6,205 bases of DNA from Methylococcaceae bacterium (lineage in GTDB: Bacteria > Pseudomonadota > Gammaproteobacteria > Methylococcales > Methylomonadaceae), in assembly GCA_947505055.1 (NCBI GenBank), contig CANNLO010000287.1, forward strand, positions 1 to 6,205. The letters run 5' to 3'. The number at the start of each line of letters is the position of its first letter. Position 1 is the first letter of the stretch. Position numbers and translations under genes: made by a program. This document shows, one piece after another, positions 1 to 6,205 of the stretch. The notes beneath the pieces were generated by a model. It worked only from the letters and a program-made list of their open reading frames with translations. It had not been told where the DNA came from and ran no database searches.

Positions 1-123
1 CGCTGTCAGAGCATCCCTGGTAATTGCGACGTCATGAATACGGCATATCAGCAGTAAACATTCCAATAGGCTATCAAGTAGATGGTTGTTTGGATTATTA
101 ATTAACGCTTCTGGATTCATCAT
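1..123 (-). CDS. Type I secretion system ABC transporter (permease/ATPase), N-terminal fragment
   Basis: This is a partial gene: 41 codons from the start at 123 run without a stop to the left edge of the window. The translation begins MMNPEALINN and continues with SLLECLLLICRIHDVAIT followed by RDALTA. That pattern (D-x-LLECLLLL-C-R-hydrophobic-H, then a short R-x-ALTA) is the start of the degenerate C39-peptidase-like domain of RtxB/LapB-type type I secretion ATPases, inner-membrane proteins that export large RTX adhesins or toxins with a membrane-fusion protein and a TolC-like channel. The transmembrane and ATPase domains would lie outside the window. Two adjacent ATG codons (121-123 and 118-120) can start it and neither has a clear Shine-Dalgarno. 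A TTG at 145-147 is also in frame, and the frame is open back to a stop at 217-219. The family call rests on about 25 residues recognised from memory. Confidence 0.7.
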   Translation of the reverse strand, partial: MMNPEALINNPNNHLLDSLLECLLLICRIHDVAITRDALTA

Positions 124-283
124 GAGGGTGCGTCGTAGCGAAAACAATGAACTATGTAATGAGAAGAGAGGAGAGGAGATAGTCTCTGTCGAATAATTAT
201 TTTTTTTGGTTTTTAGTTATAGTTAAGACCGGTAGTATTTAAAGATACCGAAAAGCCAGTGCACCTGCTAAAAATTTATTTTT

Positions 284-289
284 ATTATA
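284..289 (-). promoter_or_regulatory. Candidate -10 box for the type I secretion gene
   Basis: The minus strand reads a perfect TATAAT here, which would place a start site near 277 and give a leader of roughly 150 bases before the ATG at 123. No good TTGACA-like hexamer sits 16-18 bases upstream (the sequence there reads approximately GTCTCT), so only the -10 element is supported. AT-rich composition makes a chance match plausible. Confidence 0.22.
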
Positions 290-434
290 CTACACAAAGT
301 TAATATAGAGACATTTTATAAAAGTAACATTAGTTTATTTGATAGGGTTTTGTATGTGCCACCAATTACTGAGAGATGCTTAATATGACCGCTCAAACGA
401 TTGTAACGTTATGATTATTTTATATTTCTTATAT

Positions 435-467
435 TTGGACACTCGTCCGGTCACATTAACTTATAAT
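435..467 (+). promoter_or_regulatory. Candidate promoter for the YkuD-truA gene series
   Basis: A perfect TATAAT lies at 462-467 and TTGGAC at 435-440. The spacer between them is 21 bases, longer than the usual 16-18, so the -35 match may be fortuitous. Transcription would start near 474, about 100 bases before the first plus-strand start codon at 575. No terminator-like or attenuator-like structure was seen in that leader. Confidence 0.25.
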
Positions 468-574
468 ATGGATCAGAGGCCCTTGATTTAGTAGATATTG
501 ATTTAAAGTGAATAAAAACTTTGTCATTGCCTATAAGTAACTTTAAGTTTTGATTAAAGAATATCGGCTGCCCT

Positions 575-1081
575 ATGAAAAAAAATCAGATCTGCGCGCT
601 ACAAAACTATTTGGATATTAATATTGCCACTCAGTTGATGAGTGTTTATTTAGATGGAAACAGGATGCAATCTTACCCGATTTCAACTGCTAAAAAGGGT
701 GCAGGGGAATTAAAGGGTAGTGAATGTACGCCAACCGGATGGCATAAAATCAGAGCCAAAATTGGTACAGATCAGCCTATAAATTCTGTTTTTGTTGGAC
801 GACGTCCAACCACTGAAATTTATAGCCCTGAATTAAGGAAACAATTTCCGCAACGCGATTGGATACTAACAAGAATTCTTTGGTTAGGTGGGTTGGAGCC
901 GGGTAAAAATCGTTATGGAAAAGTTGATACGACCTGGCGCTATATTTATATTCATGGTTGTCCTGATGAACTAATGATCGCCAGACCCGGCTCACATGGT
1001 TGTATCCGTATGAATAATGCTGATATGCTGGCTCTATTTAATCGGGTCGAAGTGGGACTTAAAGTTTTTATCCATGAATAA
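575..1081 (+). CDS. YkuD-domain L,D-transpeptidase-family protein without signal peptide (possible cytoplasmic L,D-carboxypeptidase)
   Basis: A 168-residue protein made of almost nothing but a YkuD catalytic domain. The hallmark is visible: His127 in IHG, then Ser140-His141-Gly142-Cys143-Ile144-Arg145-Met146, with Cys143 the expected nucleophile and His127/His141 its partners. The family acts on the L-Lys/mDAP-D-Ala bond of peptidoglycan stem peptides, either cross-linking or trimming them. Only about 12 residues precede the first predicted strand, and the N-terminus (MKKNQICALQNY) has no hydrophobic signal segment. ATG 575 is the first possible start after an in-frame TGA at 551-553, so a missed leader upstream is unlikely. 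A short signal-less YkuD protein resembles Acinetobacter ElsL/LdtK, a cytoplasmic L,D-carboxypeptidase that trims recycled tetrapeptides; that assignment is inference. The ribosome site is weak. truA follows after 48 bases. Confidence 0.85.
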   Translation: MKKNQICALQNYLDINIATQLMSVYLDGNRMQSYPISTAKKGAGELKGSECTPTGWHKIRAKIGTDQPINSVFVGRRPTTEIYSPELRKQFPQRDWILTRILWLGGLEPGKNRYGKVDTTWRYIYIHGCPDELMIARPGSHGCIRMNNADMLALFNRVEVGLKVFIHE

Positions 1082-1129
1082 AATTTTTTCTGTTAGTGTA
1101 ACGAATTGCAAGTCCATAAAGATGCTCGC

Positions 1130-1933
1130 ATGACCCGCATTGTTTTAGGTATTGAATATGATGGCAGCGGTTTTTCTGGCTGGCAGTGGCAAACCCATCA
1201 ACGTAGCGTTCAGCAAGTGCTTGAGCAAGCCTTGTCAAAAGTCGCCAATCAACCGATTACTGTCCAATGTGCTGGAAGAACTGACACAGGAGTACATGCA
1301 CTGGAGCAGGTTGTTCATTTTGATACCAAGGCAGAACGTGAGCTACACGCATGGATGATGGGTGGCAACAGTAATTTGCCGAATGATGTAAGAATTACCT
1401 GGGTAAAATTTGCAGTAGATGATTTTCACGCCAGATACAGCGCTATTGCTCGCTTTTATCGTTATGTTATTCTTAATCGACCAATTAAATCGGCGTTATT
1501 ACGCCAGCAAGTCACCTGGTATCCAGCTCATTTGGATGCTGATAAAATGCATTTTGCTGCGCAACATCTGATAGGGAAGCATGATTTTTCTTCGTTCAGG
1601 GCTCAGGGATGTCAGTCCAAAAGTCCCTGCCGGGCAATGTATTTTATTGATGTATATCGTAAGAACGACAGGGTCATTATTGATATTTCTGCTAACGCTT
1701 TTTTACATCATATGGTTAGAAATATTGCTGGGGTGTTGATGGATGTAGGTGCAGGGAAACAGCCGTTAAATTGGACGCAAGAGTTGCTTGAGGTTAAAAG
1801 TCGCAAACTGGGTGGAATTACCGCGCCACCCGATGGCTTGTATTTGGGAGCAGTTTATTATCCAGAGTATTACGGAATTGCCAAGCATCCGGTATTTTCT
1901 AAACTGCCAGCAGATGCCAAACGGCATGATTAA
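1130..1933 (+). CDS. truA: tRNA pseudouridine(38-40) synthase TruA
   Basis: TruA isomerises uridines 38, 39 and 40 in the anticodon stem-loop of many tRNAs to pseudouridine. The product from this start is 267 residues, normal for the family. It begins MTRIVLGIEYDG and has the GWQWQ segment, the catalytic motif AGRTDTGVHA (the Asp is residue 52 from this ATG), the DDFHARYSA motif, DFSSFRA and the C-terminal NAFLHHMVRNIAG signature. All match E. coli TruA in order. I chose ATG 1130 because it gives the common short N-terminus and has a purine run (AAAGA) 7 bases upstream. An in-frame TTG at 1106 would add eight residues (MQVHKDAR), which would coincidentally put the catalytic Asp at residue 60 as in E. 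coli, but it has no ribosome site. It is likely co-transcribed with the YkuD gene upstream. Confidence 0.95.
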   Translation: MTRIVLGIEYDGSGFSGWQWQTHQRSVQQVLEQALSKVANQPITVQCAGRTDTGVHALEQVVHFDTKAERELHAWMMGGNSNLPNDVRITWVKFAVDDFHARYSAIARFYRYVILNRPIKSALLRQQVTWYPAHLDADKMHFAAQHLIGKHDFSSFRAQGCQSKSPCRAMYFIDVYRKNDRVIIDISANAFLHHMVRNIAGVLMDVGAGKQPLNWTQELLEVKSRKLGGITAPPDGLYLGAVYYPEYYGIAKHPVFSKLPADAKRHD

Positions 1934-1982
1934 GACTTGAGTGAGCCTTGAATTGTTCGTCCTTAACTAAAACGGGTAAAGT

Positions 1983-2501
1983 ATGAAGACTTTATTGATG
2001 ATATTCTTGTCGTTCTTAGTCATTGGCCAGGTTAATGCCGAAACGCGTATTACCTTGTTAGATTTTGAATTACGTGATTTGACATTGGCGCCCGGAATTC
2101 CATCCGAAGTGCAAAGAACAGCAGGTATAAAACCCATGCTGGAAACCGAGTTAAAACGGGCTGGCTATAGTATTATCCCAGTCGATACAAAAGCTTATCT
2201 CATCGCCAATGGTGGTGTTGGCTATCTTTTTGACCACAATGATAGTGCCGCCGAACTCGGTAAAAATGCAGGAGCCGATTACATACTGGTTGGCAGGCTG
2301 CATAAACCCAGCTTTTTATTTGCTTACCTTATGGGGCATTTAATACGAACCAGAGATGGCCAATTGCTGGGCAATTACATTTCAGAAACAAAGGGCAGCG
2401 ATAAAAAGTTAACATTAAAAGCTGTTGAAAGTCTAACGGTTAAAATAGACAATGATTTGGACCGTACTTATACCCCGCCACCACCGGCTAAGATTCAGTA
2501 A
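1983..2501 (+). CDS. Secreted protein of unknown function (DUF2380/DUF3280-like)
   Basis: A 172-residue protein I cannot assign a function. Residues 1-19 are a clear Sec signal peptide: Lys2, a hydrophobic core through Gly15, and cleavage expected after V-N-A at 19. The mature part has a strand-like start (TRITLLDFELRDLTL, 21-35), a helix, then GYSIIPVD (61-68), the conspicuous GVGYLFDH (78-85), an Ala-rich helix, and GADYILVGRLHKPSFLFAYL (97-116), followed by DGQLLGNY and a terminal helix. The tail is proline-rich (PPPP at 165-168). I recall this pattern from the DUF2380/DUF3280 proteins of unknown function. The order LLDFE, then GADYILVGRL, then a helix ending in a paired-strand region also resembles the CsgG/TolB-N-like fold of periplasmic proteins; that is inference. 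There is no lipobox Cys, so it should be periplasmic and soluble. It lies 49 bases after truA. Confidence 0.8.
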   Translation: MKTLLMIFLSFLVIGQVNAETRITLLDFELRDLTLAPGIPSEVQRTAGIKPMLETELKRAGYSIIPVDTKAYLIANGGVGYLFDHNDSAAELGKNAGADYILVGRLHKPSFLFAYLMGHLIRTRDGQLLGNYISETKGSDKKLTLKAVESLTVKIDNDLDRTYTPPPPAKIQ

Positions 2502-2619
2502 AACTAATCTCTTCGATAATGAATTTAATAAAATGGACCGCACTACATCAAATATGCCAGGAAAGACTGGGGAAGATCATGTTTAGCAACTGGATCTATC
2601 TAAAAATGGCTTGTAAGTT

Positions 2620-4851
2620 ATGTTAATTCAGGGGAATTTTGAACAACTGCCGTTAAAGGAATTTGCCGAAAAAGCGTACCTGGATTATTCCATGTATGTA
2701 ATTTTGGACAGGGCGCTGCCAAATATTGCTGATGGCTTAAAACCGGTACAACGGCGGATTGTTTACGCCATGTCTGAATTGGGATTGACCTCAATCGCCA
2801 AGTTTAAAAAATCGGCCAGAACCGTCGGTGATGTGCTGGGTAAATATCATCCGCATGGCGATTCGGCGTGCTATGAAGCCATGGTGTTAATGGCGCAGAA
2901 TTTTTCTTACCGTTATCCGTTGGTTGACGGGCAGGGTAACTGGGGTTCGCCGGATGACCCTAAATCGTTTGCTGCGATGCGTTACACCGAATCCCGTTTG
3001 ACCGCTTATGCCCAAACCTTGTTAAGTGAATTAGGGCAGGGCACAGTTGATTGGGCGGACAATTTTGACGCCACCTTGAAAGAACCGGTGTTATTGCCCG
3101 CGAGACTACCGAATATCTTATTAAACGGTACCATGGGCATTGCTGTGGGGATGGCGACTGACATACCGCCGCATAATCTGCGTGAAGTTGCAGGAGCCTG
3201 TATACAACTGCTGGATGAACCGGACAGTTCGCTGGAAACTTTGTTTACCTTTATCAAAGGCCCTGATTATCCGACTGACGCGGAAATTGTCACTTCGGCT
3301 GAAGATATACAAAAAATGTATATCAGTGGCGGCGGTTCTATAAAAATGCGTGCCAAATATGAGCAGGAAGACGGCAATATCGTTATCACTGCGCTGCCAC
3401 ATCAGGTTTCAGGCGCTAAATTGCTGGAGCAGATTGCCGCGCAAATGCTCGCCAAAAAATTGCCGATGATTGAAGATTTACGCGATGAATCGGATCATGA
3501 AAATCCGACCCGTCTACTAGTCATTCCTCGCTCAAAACGCATTGATGCCGATGAGGTGATGTCGCATTTGTTTGCGACTACGGATCTGGAAAAAAGCTAT
3601 CGCGTTAATATGAACATGATCGGTCTGGATGGCCGACCTAAAGTTAAAGGGCTGAGAGACATTCTGGTTGAATGGTTGAGTTTCCGTACCGAGACGGTGC
3701 GCAAGCGTCTGCAATACCGGTTGGACAAGGTGTTGGCGCGATTGCATATCCTCGATGGTTTGTTGATTGCTTATCTGAATATCGATGAAGTCATCGCGAT
3801 TATACGGACTGAAGATCATCCCAAGCCGGTGTTGATGGAGCGTTTTGGAATCTCTGATATTCAGGCGGAAGCCATACTTGAGCTGAAGTTAAGGCATCTG
3901 GCCAAGCTCGAAGAAATGAAAATTCGCGGCGAGCAGGATGAGCTGGAAATCGAACGGGCCTACCTGGAAAAAACGCTAGGGTCATCCCATTTGCTAAATC
4001 GCCTGATCAGAAGTGAATTGGAACGTGATGCGGAAAAATACGGAGATGAGCGTCGTTCTCCGATTGTTTCCAGAGATGCCGCACAAGCGTTGGAAACAAC
4101 GGCTTTAATCAGTAACGAGCCGTTGACTGTTATTTTGTCTGAAAAAGGCTGGATCAGAGCCGCAAAAGGTCATGATATTGAAGTTACCAGTTTAAACTAT
4201 CGCTCCGGCGACAGTTTTCTGGATGCCGTAAAATGTCGAACCACACAATCGGTTTATATTCTTGATTCTACCGGGCGGGCCTACAGCACGTCATCACATG
4301 ATCTGCCGTCGGCCAGAACCCAGGGTGAACCGTTGACCGGGCGACTTAATCCGCCAGCCGGTTCGTTATTTTTGCATTTGTTATCAGGTCAGCCTGATGA
4401 TTGGTATGTGCTGGCCAGTCATTTCGGTTATGGCTTCAGGGTTCAGCTTAAAGAGTTGTTAAGCAAAAACAAGGCGGGTAAATTGCTGATAACGCTACCT
4501 GAGGGCGCCAAGGTCTTAAAGCCGGTGGCCTTGGGCAGTGAAAACGATTCTTTGGCAGTAGTGACTTTGCAAGGTCGTTTGCTGATTTTTCCCGTGGCTG
4601 AATTGCCTGCGTTGGCGAAAGGCAAGGGTAATAAACTGATTCAAATTCCTACTGTCGATTTGGGGGCGGGAACTGATTATGTAGTTGCGGCTGTTGCCTT
4701 ACCACAAAATAGTCAGTTAAAAGTGCTTTCCGGTAAGCGTTCGCTAACGCTTAAAAATGCAGATATTGAGCATTATTCCGGAGCTCGAGCCAAACGCGGT
4801 TCGGCTTTACCCAGAGGTTTTCAGCGGGTTGATGGTTTGGAGTGTGATTAA
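2620..4851 (+). CDS. parC: DNA topoisomerase IV subunit A
   Basis: ParC is the DNA-cleaving subunit that works with ParE to unlink replicated chromosomes and relax supercoils. The 743 residues are close to the 752 of E. coli ParC and colinear with it. The breakage-reunion domain occupies about 1-490: [15 protein letters not shown] near the start, [15 protein letters not shown] (41-55), [13 protein letters not shown] (75-87), and the catalytic Tyr122 in [10 protein letters not shown]. The coiled-coil/dimer region contains [16 protein letters not shown] (417-432). The C-terminal beta-pinwheel spans about 495-743 ([36 protein letters not shown]), without a canonical GyrA box, which supports ParC over GyrA. 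The quinolone-region residues Ser82 and Glu86 (E. coli Ser80, Glu84) are the usual sensitive forms. ATG 2620 gives the expected N-terminal length; its ribosome site is weak. No parE is adjacent. A 118-base gap upstream may hold its own promoter. Confidence 0.97.
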   Translation: MLIQGNFEQLPLKEFAEKAYLDYSMYVILDRALPNIADGLKPVQRRIVYAMSELGLTSIAKFKKSARTVGDVLGKYHPHGDSACYEAMVLMAQNFSYRYPLVDGQGNWGSPDDPKSFAAMRYTESRLTAYAQTLLSELGQGTVDWADNFDATLKEPVLLPARLPNILLNGTMGIAVGMATDIPPHNLREVAGACIQLLDEPDSSLETLFTFIKGPDYPTDAEIVTSAEDIQKMYISGGGSIKMRAKYEQEDGNIVITALPHQVSGAKLLEQIAAQMLAKKLPMIEDLRDESDHENPTRLLVIPRSKRIDADEVMSHLFATTDLEKSYRVNMNMIGLDGRPKVKGLRDILVEWLSFRTETVRKRLQYRLDKVLARLHILDGLLIAYLNIDEVIAIIRTEDHPKPVLMERFGISDIQAEAILELKLRHLAKLEEMKIRGEQDELEIERAYLEKTLGSSHLLNRLIRSELERDAEKYGDERRSPIVSRDAAQALETTALISNEPLTVILSEKGWIRAAKGHDIEVTSLNYRSGDSFLDAVKCRTTQSVYILDSTGRAYSTSSHDLPSARTQGEPLTGRLNPPAGSLFLHLLSGQPDDWYVLASHFGYGFRVQLKELLSKNKAGKLLITLPEGAKVLKPVALGSENDSLAVVTLQGRLLIFPVAELPALAKGKGNKLIQIPTVDLGAGTDYVVAAVALPQNSQLKVLSGKRSLTLKNADIEHYSGARAKRGSALPRGFQRVDGLECD

Positions 4852-4880
4852 CCGTTGATTCACTTGTTGGCATTTAAAGC

Positions 4881-4960
4881 CAGCTTTGAACTCCGGTATA
4901 TTGTTTTTCTGATCCAAACTGAATTTGGGCAGGAATGTAGATTTTTGGAGTTCGAAGCTG
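4881..4960. repeat. 14-bp imperfect inverted repeat in the convergent spacer (possible bidirectional terminator or small repeat element)
   Basis: CAGCTTTGAACTCC at 4881-4894 is complementary to GGAGTTCGAAGCTG at 4947-4960 at every position except one, which can pair as a G-U wobble. The arms enclose 52 bases. Within that loop, CCAAA (4914-4918) and TTTGG (4924-4928) can form a small nested hairpin. The element lies between the convergent ends of parC and the YgfX-like gene, so it could end transcription from either side. Neither side has a proper T-run directly after the stem, so it is not a textbook Rho-independent terminator. It could instead be one copy of a dispersed palindromic repeat. 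No flanking target-site duplication is visible. Confidence 0.5.
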
Positions 4961-4992
4961 AATTTTAACGATTAATCTGAAGTGATTTTATT

Positions 4993-5406
4993 TTAACCGT
5001 TTGTTTTCAGTCTTACGATCAAACGCCGGTAATCATCTTCAGTCAGCATATCATTCAGTATCAGTAGGGACTGTTTCTTGGTCTTTTTCTTAAAATGCAA
5101 AAAGATAGCAAACGTAGTGAGTACTGTGGACTTTTCAATATCGATAGTTTCAAAGTCTTTTCCCTCATTAAGCTCCCAACCTGAACCTTCCGTGTGTTTG
5201 ATTTTGTAATCTTTAGCGTGGTTTTGTTTGCTCATAAACAAAAAATCAAGGCAAATAAAGATAACCAGGATTAACTTAACCATGAAAGGTAACGAATTGG
5301 AGACGCTTGAACCTAGTGCCAGAAGATGTATTAGAAGCAGCAACTGTTTTAAGCGCTCAGATTTTTGAAGTTCTAGTACTAGTGGCGGTTCGTGTTGTTT
5401 TGGCAA
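4993..5406 (-). CDS. YgfX (CptA)-like inner-membrane protein
   Basis: A 137-residue protein with the architecture of the YgfX family. It has a short N-terminus ending in PPLVLELQKSERLK, two adjacent hydrophobic segments (about 20-36 and 40-58) forming a membrane hairpin, then a cytoplasmic part with GSGWEL (74-79) and a terminal LLILNDMLTEDDYRRLIVRLK (114-134). The L-x-L-x-x-S-x-R start and the D-x-L-x-x-D-D-x-R-R-L-x-V-R-L end are the features I recognise. YgfX usually pairs with SdhE, the flavinylation factor of succinate dehydrogenase, and has been described as a toxin-like partner acting on FtsZ and MreB. No sdhE is present here. The only workable start is TTG at 5404-5406; no ATG occurs before Met42, inside the second membrane segment, and the ribosome site is poor. 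Codons are more AT-rich than in parC. It lies 40 bases after ackA on the same strand. Family call is from memory. Confidence 0.62.
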   Translation of the reverse strand: MPKQHEPPLVLELQKSERLKQLLLLIHLLALGSSVSNSLPFMVKLILVIFICLDFLFMSKQNHAKDYKIKHTEGSGWELNEGKDFETIDIEKSTVLTTFAIFLHFKKKTKKQSLLILNDMLTEDDYRRLIVRLKTNG

Positions 5407-5446
5407 GTTGAAATTGTAAAGTTGATAATTCGAGTTTTATAAAAAA

Positions 5447-6205
5447 TTAATCACAAGTGTTCAAGCAAAGTTTATTAATCATGACTTCTTCATCTGCTGG
5501 AATTAACAACATTGGTTTATGATCATTTTGACTGATCATTAAAACTCCGGAGTTATTGGCAGAACCGTCTAACGCAAAACCAAGAAACGCCAACGGTGCA
5601 CAAATTTTTTCACGCACTTCAGGGGAATGCTCACCAATACCTCCAGTAAATACCAGCGCATCAATGCCACCAGCTTTGGCTGCAAAAGCGCCAATCGCAG
5701 CCCGAACCTGACGGCAAAAATAATCAACTGCAAATTGGGCCAGATCACTTTGACTGGACAGAAGTTGATTCATCTCCGAACTTTCTCCTCCCGACAAGGC
5801 TAAAAGTCCCATTTGGTGAAACACAACATTGCTCAAAGCTTCGGGGGTTTTATAGTGTTTGGCCAGTTCCAGCATAACGCCAGGGTCGAGATCGCCGCTA
5901 CGGGTGCCCATGGGAATGCCACCTGCCGGTGTGTAACCCATGGTAGTATCAACCGACTTTAGGTTATCCAGCAAACACAGACTGGCACCACTACCCAAAT
6001 GCGCAACTACCACTTTTTTATAAGCCAGTTCGCCCAAAAGCTCGGGAAGCTGTTCAGCGATATAAGCGTAATTAAGGCCATGAAAACCAAAGCGCCGCAA
6101 GCCCAGTTCATTTGGAATCGGCAAACGCTTGGCCAACTCGGGTAAAGTGGCGTGAAAAGCCGTATCAAAACAAACTATTTGCGGTGCCTTAAAATGATGC
6201 AGACA
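5447..6205 (-). CDS. ackA: Acetate kinase, C-terminal part (start lies beyond the window)
   Basis: Acetate kinase interconverts acetate plus ATP with acetyl phosphate plus ADP in the cytoplasm, normally with phosphotransacetylase. The frame is open from the right edge to the TAA at 5447-5449 and gives 252 residues. The family is about 400 long, so roughly 150 N-terminal residues are missing. Visible motifs in order (fragment numbering): CFDTAFH (12-18, Asp14 matching Asp148 of the Methanosarcina enzyme), RRFGFHG (37-43, His42 matching His180), AHLGSGAS (68-75), MGTRSGDLDPG (99-109, Arg102 matching Arg241), FTGGIGEHSPEVRE near 190, and PADEEVMI (236-243) with the metal-site glutamate. After FHG the usual TSHxYV is LNYAYI, a variant I associate with the acetate/propionate kinase branch. 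It is not truncated inside the window: the in-frame TTG at 6134-6136 is an internal Leu. The YgfX-like gene follows after 40 bases. Confidence 0.95.
   Translation of the reverse strand, partial: CLHHFKAPQIVCFDTAFHATLPELAKRLPIPNELGLRRFGFHGLNYAYIAEQLPELLGELAYKKVVVAHLGSGASLCLLDNLKSVDTTMGYTPAGGIPMGTRSGDLDPGVMLELAKHYKTPEALSNVVFHQMGLLALSGGESSEMNQLLSSQSDLAQFAVDYFCRQVRAAIGAFAAKAGGIDALVFTGGIGEHSPEVREKICAPLAFLGFALDGSANNSGVLMISQNDHKPMLLIPADEEVMINKLCLNTCD

Larger units (their letters stand above)
124..574. other. AT-rich divergent intergenic region without a gene
   Basis: These 451 bases separate the divergent secretion-ATPase and YkuD genes. I found no coding ORF on either strand; the longest open stretches are short and lack ribosome sites. 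The region holds a polypurine tract at 160-182 (GAGAAGAGAGGAGAGGAGAT core), an imperfect inverted repeat at 230-250 (CGGTA/TACCG arms around a TTTAAA core), and perfect TATAAT hexamers on each strand. It must contain the promoters for both flanking genes. In DNA this AT-rich, single hexamer matches are expected by chance. Confidence 0.6.

Noticed and set aside
376..414. Short ATG-started frames in the divergent spacer, for example MTAQTIVTL near 386.
   Set aside because: They are only about ten codons, lack ribosome sites and sit in AT-rich noncoding sequence.
777..995. A 72-codon minus-strand open frame inside the YkuD gene.
   Set aside because: It is antisense to a gene with clear catalytic motifs and has no supporting features of its own.
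2519..2626. A 35-codon ORF from ATG 2519 that ends seven bases inside parC, suggesting a coupled leader peptide.
   Set aside because: There is no ribosome site before the ATG, the peptide resembles nothing I know, and an ORF this short is expected by chance. The 118-base gap is better read as a plain spacer.
3006..3985. Several minus-strand open frames and one alternative plus frame across parC.
   Set aside because: They are shadows of parC, lie wholly inside it, and their translations show no recognisable domain.
2620..4851. Possibility that the topoisomerase gene is gyrA rather than parC.
   Set aside because: Length (743 residues), near-colinear identity with E. coli ParC through [20 protein letters not shown], and the absence of a canonical GyrA box all favour ParC.
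5373..5382. Perfect 10-base palindrome CTAGTACTAG near the start of the YgfX-like gene.
   Set aside because: It lies inside coding sequence, has no extension beyond ten bases and no second copy in the window.
1..6205. Search by eye for CRISPR arrays, tRNAs, insertion-sequence ends and toxin-antitoxin pairs.
   Set aside because: No regularly spaced repeats, cloverleaf-like sequence, transposase frame or paired small genes were found.

Overview
The window looks like chromosomal housekeeping DNA from a gammaproteobacterium. ParC (topoisomerase IV subunit A) and TruA read almost colinearly with the E. coli proteins from memory. A YgfX-like membrane protein also points to gamma- or betaproteobacteria. 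The moderate G+C, the AT-rich spacers and the DUF-type secreted protein with a YLFDH motif would fit a Methylococcales-type methanotroph, but that is inference from memory and not shown by the sequence.

Layout. Bases 1-123 hold, on the minus strand, the first 41 codons of a type I secretion ABC transporter that continues out of the window. Bases 124-574 are an AT-rich divergent spacer with no gene. A plus-strand series follows from 575 to 4851: a short YkuD-domain protein without a signal peptide (probably an L,D-carboxypeptidase or transpeptidase of murein recycling), truA (tRNA pseudouridine 38-40 synthase), a small secreted protein of unknown function, and parC. The gaps are 48, 49 and 118 bases, so the first three genes may share a transcript and parC may join it or have its own promoter. 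A 141-base convergent spacer (4852-4992) contains a 14-bp imperfect inverted repeat spanning 80 bases. From 4993 to the right edge the minus strand carries a YgfX-like inner-membrane protein that starts at TTG, and upstream of it the C-terminal 252 codons of acetate kinase (ackA). These two are 40 bases apart and may be co-transcribed.

How the genes relate. Apart from possible co-transcription, they serve separate processes: export, cell-wall recycling, tRNA modification, chromosome decatenation and acetyl-phosphate metabolism. I found no CRISPR array, tRNA, rRNA, insertion sequence or clear phage gene. I do not see a convincing new multi-gene system. The items most worth a second look are the signal-less YkuD protein, the orphan YgfX-like gene next to ackA, the secreted unknown protein between truA and parC, and the inverted repeat after parC.
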